Shown here piece by piece: positions 24,051 through 34,719 of a stretch of DNA of 64,000 nucleotides (the stretch's first letter is position 1; every line of letters starts with the position of its first letter). The stretch lies in the NCBI GenBank assembly GCA_016584495.1, contig WAID01000014.1, positions 372,001 through 436,000 of the forward strand, read 5' to 3'. This DNA is from Celoporthe dispersa (Eukaryota > Ascomycota > Sordariomycetes > Diaporthales > Cryphonectriaceae). Under the pieces are notes generated by a model. It did not search any database. It was not told the DNA's origin and saw only the letters and a program-made list of their open reading frames with translations. The position numbers were made by a program, and so were the translations under genes.

Positions 24051-25682
24051 TTACAGCCTCGCAGCAACATCTCCCGCCACCCTCGGGCTCGTCCACTGCG
24101 CCGCCAGCTCCCGCAAGCGCTCCTGCATGTCCTCTTCCGTGTACGGCGCCAGCTGAGCCGGATCCCTCTCCTCGTCCTCCATCGTCTTGGCCCGGATCGT
24201 CCTGAACACGCTCTTGTGCTTCTCCTTCGTCTCCGCGCCGCCAGGCTCCGCCGAAGGCTCCACGGCCTCCTTGATGAAGCCCGCCCACGCCTCAAAACAC
24301 CTTCTCGACATCGGGTGATCGGTCAGGACCATCGCGAAGCAGTGCGGCATGCCCTCGTATTCCTCCCAGACGACCGGCACCCCCTGCGAGTGCAGCCGCG
24401 CAGCCATGTACTTGTCCTCGTCGGCAAGGAGCTCCCAGCCAGCCGACATGAACACGGGCGGGCACCCTTCCCAGCTGGGCGCCGTGAGGAGGGTCACGAG
24501 CGGGTGCGTGATGAGGGCATCATCGCAGTAGAGCATCCTGCGGGGCGGACGGGCTGGCCAGGCTGCACAGGACGGCCGCGGGATCTTTTCCAGCCCCTGC
24601 AGCATGGGGAGATAGTCAAAGGGCGCATTGGTCCTGCACGAGGCGGACGAGTGCGTCATGTCCAGCCAGGGCGAGCTGAGCGCGATGCCCGCTGGAAGCG
24701 GGACCGTGCGGACCTGCTGGCCGTGCCACTGGATCCCGGCGTCGCCGCGGCGCCTGAGCTCGAGGAGCAGCTGTGTCAAGGCCATGCAGAGGTTGCCTCC
24801 CGCGCTGTGATCCACACACAAAGACCTGTCAGCCCGGAAAAAAACCCGTGGGGAGTACGGGGGGAGGGTTGGCCGGCTGCCACCCGTATGTACGTACCTG
24901 TCGCCTGCAAAGACGATGTCCTCGGGCCTGACGGCGTCATGAAGGGCCCCTGGCGGAGGGAAGAGCAGCGCCAGATACGACTGAAGCGCATCCACCAGCG
25001 CAGCCGGGAACGGGTTCTGTGGTGCCAGCCTGTACCGCACAGAATAGCAGCGCCCGCCCGTCAGCTTGGCGATCTTCTTGGTCGTCGGTCGGTGCGTCGC
25101 CGGGTCCAGCAGGTAATAAGCCCCGCCGTGGAGAAACAGGACGGTGACGGGGCTCGTGACCTCCTTCATCATCTCGCGGTACTTTTCCGCCTCCGTGATG
25201 AGCGGCAGCCTCGACGACCTTGTCGCGCCCGCCCGGTATCCTGTCCACTCCGCCTCCACAGGCACCACCTCGGGCCACTGCACACCGGTCAGCGGCGGCG
25301 GCGGCGGCGGCGGCTGGCTGCTCCCATCCTCATCACCACCACCATCAGTTGCTGCTGCTGCTGCGGCCGGGCGCAAGGACTCGACGGCGCGGATGACGAC
25401 GTCGCGGATGCTGGGCTCCGGTGGCGCAGGTGCCGTGTACTTTGCGACCCAGATGCGGCCCTTGATCCCTGGGTCACGGTTCAGGAGACTCTGCGTCCCG
25501 GTGATGCTCATGGGCTTCGAGGGCTCCAGGAACGACCGCAGCACGGCGACAGTCAGCTCGGTCCGCAGGTCGACGTATTTCGAGGGCGGCGACATGTGAA
25601 GCAGGTGGAGCAGGACCACCCTTGCCATTAGTGGCAGCTTGGCCGCCAGCTGCAGGACCAGCCTTGCCGTGTCGCGGTCCAT
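24051..25682 (-). CDS. Alpha/beta hydrolase, hormone-sensitive-lipase type (first of two)
   Basis: Minus-strand exons 25682-24898 and 24804-24051, 512 aa. The 93-nt intron (GTACGT/CACAG) contains no stop and is a multiple of three. It is placed because it splits the nucleophile motif, which rejoins as GDSAGGN (Ser262). The oxyanion motif is FLHGGAYYL, followed by YRLAPQNPFPAAL. Acid and His candidates are in the C-terminal part (ALITHPLVTLL; GMPHCFAMVL). These are the hallmarks of family IV (HSL) esterases/lipases. A proline run and Ala run (near 25290-25380) form a linker between the N-terminal cap and the core. An N-terminal hydrophobic segment (LVLQLAAKLPLMARVVLL) may anchor it to a membrane or lipid surface. 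Substrate is unknown. It is followed on the same strand by a second HSL-type gene. Confidence 0.82.
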   Translation of the reverse strand: MDRDTARLVLQLAAKLPLMARVVLLHLLHMSPPSKYVDLRTELTVAVLRSFLEPSKPMSITGTQSLLNRDPGIKGRIWVAKYTAPAPPEPSIRDVVIRAVESLRPAAAAAATDGGGDEDGSSQPPPPPPPLTGVQWPEVVPVEAEWTGYRAGATRSSRLPLITEAEKYREMMKEVTSPVTVLFLHGGAYYLLDPATHRPTTKKIAKLTGGRCYSVRYRLAPQNPFPAALVDALQSYLALLFPPPGALHDAVRPEDIVFAGDRYVHTGGSRPTLPPYSPRVFFRADRSLCVDHSAGGNLCMALTQLLLELRRRGDAGIQWHGQQVRTVPLPAGIALSSPWLDMTHSSASCRTNAPFDYLPMLQGLEKIPRPSCAAWPARPPRRMLYCDDALITHPLVTLLTAPSWEGCPPVFMSAGWELLADEDKYMAARLHSQGVPVVWEEYEGMPHCFAMVLTDHPMSRRCFEAWAGFIKEAVEPSAEPGGAETKEKHKSVFRTIRAKTMEDEERDPAQLAPYTEEDMQERLRELAAQWTSPRVAGDVAARL

Positions 25683-27238
25683 GGCGGAGGGGGAGGGAGA
25701 CTAGGCCCTGAACCCCTTACCTCGCCTTCTGGGTGACAACGTCAAGTGGAGGTACAAGATCTGATCTTAGTGAGTGAGGGAAGGGTGGGAGGACGGAGTG
25801 TGGGTGCTGCCCGTCTGTCTATCTGTACATGGCCGAGATTCGACGTAACAAGGGTGAAGCGGTGACCGGGCCAGTCGATCTCCCAGCTCCTCTCTCTGTT
25901 CCTCTCCCTTCCTTCTCTTGTGAACAGGTCTTCCCGTCCTAGTGAGAAGAGGAAGAGAGCCTTGAGGAGAGAATGAGGACAGGATGTGTGTCTTACGGAG
26001 AGGGGGGGGGGGGAGAAAGGAAAAGGAAAAAAAAAAACTTTTGCTGGGGGGAATGTGAAGGGTATTTTAAGTCTGGGGTAAAGAGTATCCGTGTAATCAG
26101 CAGTGAGGCAAACAGTTTCGAGCAAGCAGAGCGAGCAGCGGGATTCCCTGTTTTCTCGTAGTAGCAGCTGTTAATATAATATAGCCCTGAACACCACACC
26201 AAGGCTGCTTGCTGCTGCTTGGTCCAGCGACCCTCTACCGCCACCGAAAGAATACATTTCCCAATAGCTGGCCCTACATGCGAGCAATGCCTTCCCTTTG
26301 CAAGCAGCGTCGTCATTATCGCAGTGGACGGATGGACGGACAGCACGGCGCAGTTTTTGTGCCTCGGCACACTGATTGTCTCCGCTTCGCAGCCCAAGCG
26401 CATCGCATTGCATATGCCTCACGCTTCAAGTACCCGAGCGGAACGAGCCGAGCTGCGCCGGACAACCGTCTTGATATGCTGGGCAGCGCTCCCCCCCTTT
26501 CTTCAGGTCGGAGCGGAGGACCTGGGCCTGCTGCGATCCTTGACGTGCTGGGTTAAATAAGGTTTCTTTAGGCATACGTAGATGTCGTCGCACGAGACTT
26601 CAAACCTGTGCCGCGAGTGTTTCTAAAGCCCTAGTCTGATCATCTACCAGGGTGGTAGGCGTGCGTCCCACTGGGCCGGGAGAGACAAGACGAAAAAGGT
26701 GTTACTGATAATGGATAAATACATAGCAAGAGTCTCGAGGACAGATGCTCAACATCTGACATCTCCCCACAGTAGCAACCCTTTTGAGATCCCTCCTCCT
26801 TAACCAGTCCAAGGAAAAGAAAACGCAGGGTCAGTGACCTTTTTTGTCCACAAGACACATCACTGGTACCATCATTGAGCATTGCAGTGCATTCTGTAGG
26901 GTAAACACCTCACCTCCATTCTCGTCTCTAACTGCACAGTTCCACAGACAGACACTCGCCAACAGCCTTCTATCCCATGCCGCGCATCCCGATGCATACT
27001 GTGCTACCACCCGTACACGCAAGCACGCAAGCACGGAACTGGGAGTTGAGCATTCTTTTTTTTTTTTTTTTTGTATGTGTGTGTGTTGGCATCTGTCCGT
27101 GTGTACTTGGTTCTGCGTGGCGTTTAGGGGCGTTTTGTTGCTCTCTTGTCAATGATGATGACGACGGTGAACATCTCCTACTATTTCTTGCACATGTCAC
27201 CTCAATATAGCTACCGACCGTGATCCGTCCTGCCCGCA
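25683..27238. other. Intergenic between the two HSL-type hydrolases
   Basis: 1.5 kb with no supported gene. Contains G-rich (26000-26012) and T15-type (27056-27072) homopolymers. Confidence 0.55.
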
Positions 27239-30200
27239 TCATGCTGCGGCTTGCTTGACCCTGGGCAGGTCCTCCAGAGCGGTCGTAAATGTCTCGACTC
27301 CTGGCCTCTCTGCAGGCGTCTCAAAGGGTGTCTCTGCCGTCGGCGTGGCCTCCCCCTCCTCACCAACAATTACCGCTGGAGGCGCAGCACCCGTGCTCTT
27401 GCCCTTACCTCCATCCTCGCTCTCGCCTTTTTGAACATCGCTAGTAGCACTGGTAGCAGTACCCATAGGTTCGCTCGTCTCTTCATGTTCTAGTCCGGCA
27501 AGGAACTCAGTCGAGATCGGGCTCAGGGGCATCGACGTCGAGGCGCGCGGTGTGTCTAGGCCCTGGCTCAGATGGCTCGTCAGGGTCATCATGCTCGCCG
27601 TCTCAGCCTCCTTCTTCTACAAGAGCGCAAGAAAGAGAGTGTGTCGTTAGCAGTCTGTTTCCGTAGAGAAGAAACAAGAAAGATCACACACGTAGCTGGA
27701 CTTACCAAGCTAAACGGCACCGCAATCCCATCCACGTACGGCCTCTTGCCGGTCGAGCCGACGCCTACCTCGGGCTGGTAAGTGGGCGAGAGGAGCTGGG
27801 ACGATTCCCTGTCCGCCGCATCCGAACTCCCCTCGTGCTTGGCAAGGAGCTCCGCGACGGTCGTGTTCTCGTCGGCGCCCCCGTCCTCGTCCTGCCTCTC
27901 GTACGTCACCCTCCTCCTGCGCGAGGGCCTGCGCGAGCGGCTCTGCTCCTTGGGTGAGGTGGGCGACGCGGTCCCCTGGGCCTCGATCTCGACAAATGGT
28001 CTCGCGCCCTGGCCCTCAGACGGCGAGGCCGGGCTGAACTCGATGGCCTGGTTGTCCTTCTCGGCCTGCATCTCCCTGTTCATGGTGTTCTTGTCGTGCT
28101 TGGACCCCCAGAGCGACCACAGCGCGAAGCCCATGTTCTTGGTACGCCTCCTCGTCTTGGTGACGCCGTCCTTCTTCCTGCGTCCTGCCAGCGCGCTCGG
28201 CGGCGGGAACTCGCCCTCGCCAAAACCCTCGTAGCCGACAATCAGGTCCTTTACGGCCTGCTTGTGGATCTTGCGCTTGGCAGAGGCAAAGCGCCGGTCC
28301 CACTGCCCCTTCTGCTCCAGCCACTTCTGCACGGGGCCCTGTTTTGCCACGCCGACGAGCTCCCTGTCCATGGAGCAGCCCGGCAGCTCGGCCGGCGGAG
28401 GCAGGGGGAAGATGACCCCGTGTCTGGTCACACGCTGCCGGATCATGTGGTTCTTAAAGGGAGGAAGCGCATCGCCCGCCTTTCCGACCAGGCCCCGGGA
28501 CGCCTGGTCATTGGCCTCCTCGTCCTTCTGCGCCTTGGTGTTAGCACCTGTCCCACCGGGGTGAACACCCGGGGGGGGGGTGGGGAGCTGGAGGGGAGAC
28601 TCACCTTTTGATCGCCTCGGCGTCAGAGTCAGAGGTTGAGCTCGATATGACAGAGATGTCATCGTCGTCCAGGATCTCAATGTCCGTCTTCTGCGCCCTC
28701 GCCAGGGCCCACGCCCCGAACTGGGCGACGGATCTGTACATGTACTTGGCGGGGCGGGTGAAGCTCAGCGTGGGCGCGACGTGGCAGAGGTCGTCCCACA
28801 CCTGCAGCTGGACGTCTGTGGGCTTGTACTGCCTGATCTGCGCCCGGGCCCTCTCGTCCAGCGTCGACTCGGACGGTAGGTACTGGGAAGGGTTGGCGCA
28901 CTTGTGAGCCACGTAGATCTGCTCGTCCCGCAGGACCTCACCGCCGCCGACCATGATGAGGAGAGGCGGCAGCCCGCCGAGGGTGGGCTGCATGACGGGG
29001 CTCACGAGGGGGTGCGTGATGAGCTCGTTGGTGGCGTACATCTGGATCTGCTCCTTGACCTCGACCGTCTTGCCGTCGATGACGACGGAGAGGTGCGTAG
29101 CCTCTGCCTCGGCGATGTCCCGGGAGGTGGGAATGCCCTCGCCGGCCTTGTCATCCTCATGTCCCGGCTCGCCTTTGGGCCATGGTGATGCTGATGTTAG
29201 CGCTAACTCCTGACACGTCCGCCAGAGCGCGGGGCCTCACGCCGGACGACGAAGAAGACGAAACGTACGCTGTATCCTCTGCTTCTCCGCCAGGGCCAGG
29301 CCCTTGAGCTCCCTGGTCTCCTCGTCGGTCGGGGGCGGCCACGCCGGAGACGGCTTGTGGTGAAAGCCACCCTGGGGGATATAGTCGAAGGGCGCATCGC
29401 CGGCGACCGAGGGGAACGAATGGGTCAGGTCGCACCAGGGGCTGATCAGCACCGCACCCGCCGGCAGGGGGATTCCTTGGTCCCTCATGACCACCATCAG
29501 GCTCAGGATCATGCCTCCACCCGCGGAGTCGCCGGCCAGGATGATGGTGCTGGGCTCCTGGGTGGTGAGCAGATACAGATACGCAGCCAGGCAGTCCTGC
29601 AGGCCGCAGGGGAACGGGAACTGCGGCGCCAGCCTGTAGTCGGGCGCGAACACCCTGGCCTTGAGCTTGCGCGCGTGCCTCTGGAGCTGGTACCTGTGCA
29701 TGTCGATGCTGCCAAAGAAGTAGGCGCCGCCGTGGACATAGAACATGACGCGGGACCCGGGGTCGTCGTCCTTCCTGCGCTCGTGGTAGTCGGAGCGCAT
29801 CTCGATCCACTCTGCGCGGAGAGACGAGGCGTCGGGCTTGCGCCACTGCCACCACTTGCGCCCGCCGACCTTGCGGATGCCGTCCGGGCCGAGCTGGGCC
29901 TCGAGGTGTACCGCGGCGCGGTCGAGGTCGGCCTCGGGGACGGCCACCTCGTCGACCTTGATCCACTGCGGGTGGGGGACCCACTGCGCGGTGAAGGCCT
30001 GGAGGTCCTCGACGGTGTGCTGGGAGACGTAGGCCAAGAAGGACCGGATGAGGTGAAGGCCCTCGTCGTAGGAGAGATGGGCGGTGGGCCGCTGGTGGAG
30101 CGGTTTGCGGTTGAGGTACTGGCGCGGGTGGTGAGCGCGCCGGGTCTCGTCGCACGTCTCAGCACGGAGAGGCGCAGACTTACATGTGACAAGAAGGTCT

Positions 30201-30255
30201 GGAGCACAGTCGGCGTGACGGCCAAGCCGACCGAGGCCGTGTTCATCCGGTTCAT
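27239..30255 (-). CDS. Large alpha/beta hydrolase (HSL-type) with long disordered C-terminal extension
   Basis: Minus-strand exons are about 30255-30184, 30118-29269, 29190-28605, 28527-27706 and 27616-27239, ~902 aa. Donors are GTAAGT, GTACGT, GTGAGT and GTAAGT; acceptors GCCAG, CATCAG (or AAAG 18 nt later, in frame), CGCAG and TGTAG. The N terminus (VGLAVTPTVLQTFLSH / YLNRK) is hydrophobic. The core carries MFYVHGGAYFFGS, APDYRLAPQFPFP, AGDSAGGG, then ITHPLVSPVMQPTLGGLPP and a His context (WDDLCHVAP), so a full HSL triad is plausible. From about codon 580 on it is acidic, basic and Ser/Thr-rich with little predicted fold, but contains the conserved patch GDALPPFKNHMIRQRVTRHG. The phases across the 28605/28527 junction differ by one base, so a base may be missing near the AAAA run 28606-28609. 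Probable lipid-droplet or ER esterase; substrate unknown. Confidence 0.75.
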
Positions 30256-31302
30256 CTTCTCCAGGGGCAGCTTACAGCTCACAGCCCTCACAGCCCTCAC
30301 AGCCCTCAGCCTCCAGCCGGCACACAGCTCGCCTCCTTGACGCCGGTCTCTCTCGCGGGAGACGAAACAATACTAATAAAAATTACAAGGGATGGAGGCA
30401 CCTCGGAATAATCAAGAGACGAGAGAAAAGAGATCAAAACGTAAAGAGTAAAGACCCAGAAGGAAAAAAGGAAGGAAGAAGAAAAGGAGTGTTCTGAGGC
30501 CAGATCGACGAGACCTTTTTATGAAGGAAGGCAGATAGATGTATCTGTCGCAGCCCGCTCTCGACATGAGATTTAGGTCTCCTCCGAGCATCCAGTAAAT
30601 AAAAAAGCTAAAGAGGGCCGGCTCATTACGCTTAAGCTGAGGTCCTAATTAATACCTCTTGTGTGTGTGACAGGCAGGGCGGCTGAGTAGTAAGGCTCAT
30701 TCCGCCATCTCCCTTTCTTCTCTCCTCTCCTTCTCTCCTTCCCCCCTTTGAATTGAACCTAAGCACTTTAGATTCAGGGGGTGATGTCATGGCGTCCTCC
30801 TGAGCCGGGTGGACCATCATCTTATATATACTATCCCAGCATCGCAGCATTCGAGGGTTAGGGTTGCATCCACGGGTGCCCCCCCCCACCTCGGCTGACC
30901 TGTCACCTCGTCTAAGTCCTCGGCTCTCACCGACAACGCATTCATCCCTACCCGCGATAAGCGCGGTGTCATCTTCTGCGCCGAGGTTAATGGCCTCCAT
31001 CGCCGGATCTTGTTGTTGTTTTCTTTATCTTCTTCCTATCCCCGGGGACCTGCAGCGGTTGTTTCTCTGCCTTTACATGCTCAAGATTCTTCATTTCTGT
31101 CTTGCGGATAAATTATATACTACATAGACCCCTGGTTCTGTCTGGATTCCCGTATAGAGGCGCTCGTCTTGAGGAGCCCTTTCACCTGTTCCCACAATTT
31201 CTCCTCCTTCTCCTCCTCACGCACTGGGTCGATAAAACAAAAACAAAAACCCCCCCCCCCCAGGAAAAAAGAAAGAAAAAAGTAAGAGAGAAAAAAAAGA
31301 CA
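30256..31302. promoter_or_regulatory. Divergent promoter region of two hydrolase genes
   Basis: 1 kb between two start codons; a purine-rich stretch (30360-30500), a C-run (31250-31261) and an A-rich leader immediately before the ATG at 31303. No gene seen. Confidence 0.5.
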
Positions 31303-31746
31303 ATGTCGGCCTTGTTCGATATAAAGGAACATGTCATCGAGGGCCAACACATTCGAGAATATGCCCGGGCGACAGCACACGCACAGGAGGAGGCCCTCCA
31401 GCTGGCGGTGAAACAGTACACCCCCAAAGACAACCGGCAGCCAAGGCCTGGCGACATCACTATCATCGCCTCTCACGCCAATGGCTTCGTCAAGGTAGTA
31501 CACGCCCCGTCGGCACATAGAGAGAGAGAAAAAGAGAGAGAGAGCCGGATTTACCCCTTCTTTAGCTGACACGAGAGCCTTTTCTCTGGCCTCCAGGAGC
31601 TGTACGAGCCGCTATGGGAAGACCTCCTCCACACGTGTCGCCAGAGCGGCGTCAACATCCGTGGCATCTGGATAGCCGACGTGGCCTGGCAGGGCCAGAG
31701 TGGTATCCTAAATGAGCACAGGCTAGGAAATGACCGTGAGTGAGCA

Positions 31747-31797
<51 letters not shown>

Positions 31798-32856
31798 TCA
31801 TTCATTGTCTCTCTCTCTCTCTCTCTCGCCTGTGCCTTCTTTCACTGAGATGCTTCTGCTCCGGCTCCCACAGCCTCGTGGTTCGACCACGCCCGCGATC
31901 TCCTGCACCTGACCAACGTCTTCCGTGCTCAGATGCCTCGCCCATTGATCGGGATAGGCCACTCCTTTGGCGGCAACATCATCATAAACGTCGCCTACAT
32001 GCACCCGCGCCTCTTCTCGGGCCTCGTCATGATCGATCCGGTCATGAGCAGCCGCATCCGCTTCGGGCCCTTGTACGGCTTCAGCACCCTGCGCGCCTCC
32101 GCATCCCGGCGCGATCTCTGGCCCTCCCGAAAGGAGGCTGAGGGTGCCGTCCGCAGGAACAAGTTCTACTCTACCTGGGACCCGCGCGCCGTGGACAGGA
32201 TGGTGAGGTACGGCTACAGGGAAGGGCCTACGCTCCTGTACCCGGACAAGACGGGCGGCGAGGTCACGCTGACCACCACCAAGCACATGGAGTGCCTCAC
32301 GTACTACCGGCCAACACTCCAGGGCCCCAGGGACCCGAAGACGGGCAGGAGGACCATGGACCGCTCTCTGATCCCCGATGCCCCCGGCGAGGTCGACGAC
32401 TTCCCCAACTTTCCCTTCTACGAGAACCCCTCGCCCACGACGGCCGCGAGGCTGGGCGAGCTCAGGCCGAGCGTGCTGTGGGTCGCTGGGGAGAACAGCA
32501 CCGTGTGTCCCCCGGAGACGCAGCAGGAGAAGATGGAGCTGACGGGCTATGGAGTGGGCGGCAGCGGGGGCGCAAGGGCCGGCAGGGTCAAGGAGTACGT
32601 GGTGAAAGGGGTCGGCCACCTGGTGGCCATGGAGAGGCCCAAGGAGATCGCCGAGCGCGCGGCGGGGTTTATCAGGGACGAGGTGGACCGCTGGAGGAGG
32701 GAGGAGGAGGTGCATCAGAAAGAGTGGGTAGAGGGTGTGGACGACAGGATGAAGACGGTCATGGACCAGGACTTTAGGGACCTGATGGACAGTGTTGGGC
32801 CTGAGGCGAGCAGGAGGAGGGACGGGACGATGGCTGGGCCGAACGCCAAACTGTGA
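31303..32856 (+). CDS. Peroxisomal alpha/beta hydrolase (Lpx1/AKT2-like) ending in a PTS1 signal
   Basis: Exons 31303-31494, 31597-31735 and 31874-32856, 437 aa. Donors are GTAGTA and GTGAGT; acceptors CTCCAG and CCACAG. The start is the first ATG after an A-rich leader. The core has SHANGF near residue 60 (oxyanion), GIGHSFGGN (nucleophile Ser141), an acid region around LWVAGENS and a late His (VGHLVAME). The C terminus is AKL, a peroxisomal targeting signal type 1. The fold and tail match the fungal family containing yeast peroxisomal lipase Lpx1 and the Alternaria AKT2-type hydrolases. Homologues are often labelled 'toxin biosynthesis protein', but no toxin cluster is visible here (no PKS, NRPS or acyl-CoA ligase), so a general peroxisomal lipid hydrolase is more likely. 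Intron 2 contains long CA and CT repeats. Confidence 0.82.
31745..31828 (+). repeat. (CA)n and (CT)n microsatellites inside an intron
   Basis: About 25 CA units (31745-31794, one interruption) and about 11 CT units (31807-31828), both within intron 2 of the peroxisomal hydrolase. The CT run lies about 45 nt from the acceptor and could serve as its polypyrimidine tract. Confidence 0.9.
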
Positions 32857-33463
32857 TAGATTTCTGGGATCGCGACCAGTTTACAGTGAGTAGGTAGTAG
32901 ACCTGGGCCCGTGGTGAAGAAGGCATACCTTCTCCCGCGCGTCCCCACCATTCTCAACATTCATAAGAGGCAACTACAGAGAACAAGAGGCACTTCTAGA
33001 TCGACACTCGGATTCCTACACGCGCGCGCAAGCTCGTGTGCTGCGTGGCTGATACCACAAGATGAGAAAAATGCTTCATCTGCTTACAGGCCGGAAACCA
33101 GTCCTCGCACAGCATCGATGTGCGGAGGGCTGCACAAGGACTTACACCTCTACGATGAGGACTTGCTAAGTGTGCCAGTAGCGGTGGTGATAATGCCCAG
33201 CTTCAGGGTGGGAAGTGATGGGGTCCTGGATGTGCGGCCCTGAGCCGAAGGTTGGGTTGGCGTTGCAAAGCGTGTAGACACACGTGAGAGTCACTATAGA
33301 GGCAACCTCGAAAACTAATACCCAGCAGATAGACGCTACTAGGATGGAACCCCCCCCCCCGGCAAAAAAAAAAAAAAAAAGAAAGAAGAAACAAAAACCT
33401 AAGCTTGTATATCAAGAACGTATATATATATTATATATATATATTATATATATATATTATATA

Positions 33464-33498
<35 letters not shown>

Positions 33499-33916
33499 AC
33501 TTGCGTGTAAAAGTAAAGTGGATGCACGCCGACCAGCCAATGGCCCGCACCAAAGCTAAGGCCTCAAGTCGTTATTACAGTACACATCATCATCATCATT
33601 CTCATCATACTCGGAAGAGATCCATACCCATTGCCTCCCAGAAGTCCTGTCCATCCTCCTGTTTGAATCCCAGACGCCGACATACCGTATCCTGTTCTCC
33701 TGTTTCCTTTTTTTTTTCCATGTGCCTTTTCATGTCCTGCCAGTCAAGAGCAGCTATCTGGCTGATGCCAAATCAGACTTGCACACACACACACACAAAT
33801 GTGCTCATTACAATACAATCATCATCTCATGATAGAATCAATGAACCAATCACAACGCTGGCTGGTGAATACTGACCCCCACACACCCCCCCCCCCAACA
33901 ACAACTCATGTTTTCA
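32857..33916. other. Convergent intergenic spacer with AT satellite
   Basis: No gene. Contains a C9 run (33350-33359), an A17 run (33364-33380), the TA tract at 33420-33499, CAT repeats (33589-33600) and a C8 run near the end. Confidence 0.6.
33420..33499. repeat. Palindromic (TA)n tract with regular TT interruptions
   Basis: About 80 nt of alternating TA, interrupted by TT roughly every 16 nt in the left part, then pure TA. Self-complementary throughout. Confidence 0.9.
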
Positions 33917-34719
33917 TCACAGCTGGATGAAACCCGGACCGCCTTCGCCTAAAGGATGACCCTGCGGAGGAGGAGGAGGGTGCTGCTGGTGCATCATGGG
34001 CGGCATCTGCATGTGGCCAGGGCCAGGAGGCATAAACATGGGCTGCACATGTGGCTGGTGGGGCGACGGGTGAGCTGATCCGGACATGTAGCTGCTGCCG
34101 CTGTACGAGGAGTAGCCGTCATCGTCATCGTTGGGGTCTATGCCGTCCACGATCTCGACCGGGGCACCACGAGGAGGTCCTCCCCCCCTCCCCCCATCAT
34201 CATCGGCGGTGGGCCCATGCCCATACCCATACCCATGCCACCACCGCCGCCTGGAGGGCCCATCCAAGGCCCGCCGCCCATCTGCTGGGGGTGCGGAGGA
34301 GGCGGGTGTGGCCGCACCGGCACACCACCCGCGGCGGGGTGGGGTCGGGACGAGTGGCGGCTGCTCCTCCCGCTGCGGCCGGACCTCGAAGAAGACGAGC
34401 CACAGTGGCTCCTCCCGCCGTCGTCGTCGTCGTCCTCGTAGAACCACATGGTGTAGCCCGACGGGTCACGGACGAGCAGGTACCTCACCTCGGTCCTGGG
34501 GGGCCCATTGGGCCGCTCGATCGTCGTGACCTCGCGCCGCAGGTTGGTGTGCCTGCGGGGGTCGCCGCCTGCGAACCAGATCAGGGGCTTGACGTGCTTC
34601 TTGCGGGGGACATTGACGTCGAAGGACTCGACCGAGACATTTGACTGGGTGGAGGACGAGTGGATGGAGGATGACGAGGAAGAAGCCGAGGAAGAGCGGC
34701 GTGAGTACGAATGAGGCAT
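33917..34719 (-). CDS. Low-complexity Ser/Gly/Met/Pro-rich protein, one frame break
   Basis: Starts at the ATG at 34719. The N-terminal ~100 residues look structured and conserved: a Ser-rich leader, then VESFDVNVPRKKHVKPLIWF, NLRREVTTIE and RYLLVRDPSGYTMWFYEDDD. The rest is low complexity: Arg/Ser, Pro/His, GMGMGMG and later MHQQHPPPPPQGHPLG. The frame shifts by -1 in the paired homopolymers at 34182-34195 (G7 and G6 on the coding strand). Adding one base joins GPPPMMMGG to PPRGAPVEIVDGIDPNDDDD and runs to the stop at 33917 (~267 aa). Without it the protein ends at 34138 with an unrelated tail. No recognised domain; possibly a nuclear or RNA-binding disordered protein, which is speculation. 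Confidence 0.65.

Noticed and set aside
23847..25631. 594-codon plus-strand open frame
   Set aside because: Lies antisense to the HSL-type hydrolase with clear catalytic motifs; it is Arg/His/Pro-rich, as expected for the complement of GC-rich coding DNA.
29357..30340. 327-codon plus-strand open frame
   Set aside because: Antisense to the second HSL hydrolase; no family features.
31745..31828. CRISPR-like or tandem-repeat array
   Set aside because: Simple dinucleotide microsatellites within a spliceosomal intron of a eukaryotic gene; no spacers.
31303..32856. Toxin-cluster membership of the AKT2-like hydrolase
   Set aside because: No biosynthetic partner genes are nearby, and the same fold plus AKL tail is common in general peroxisomal lipid hydrolases.
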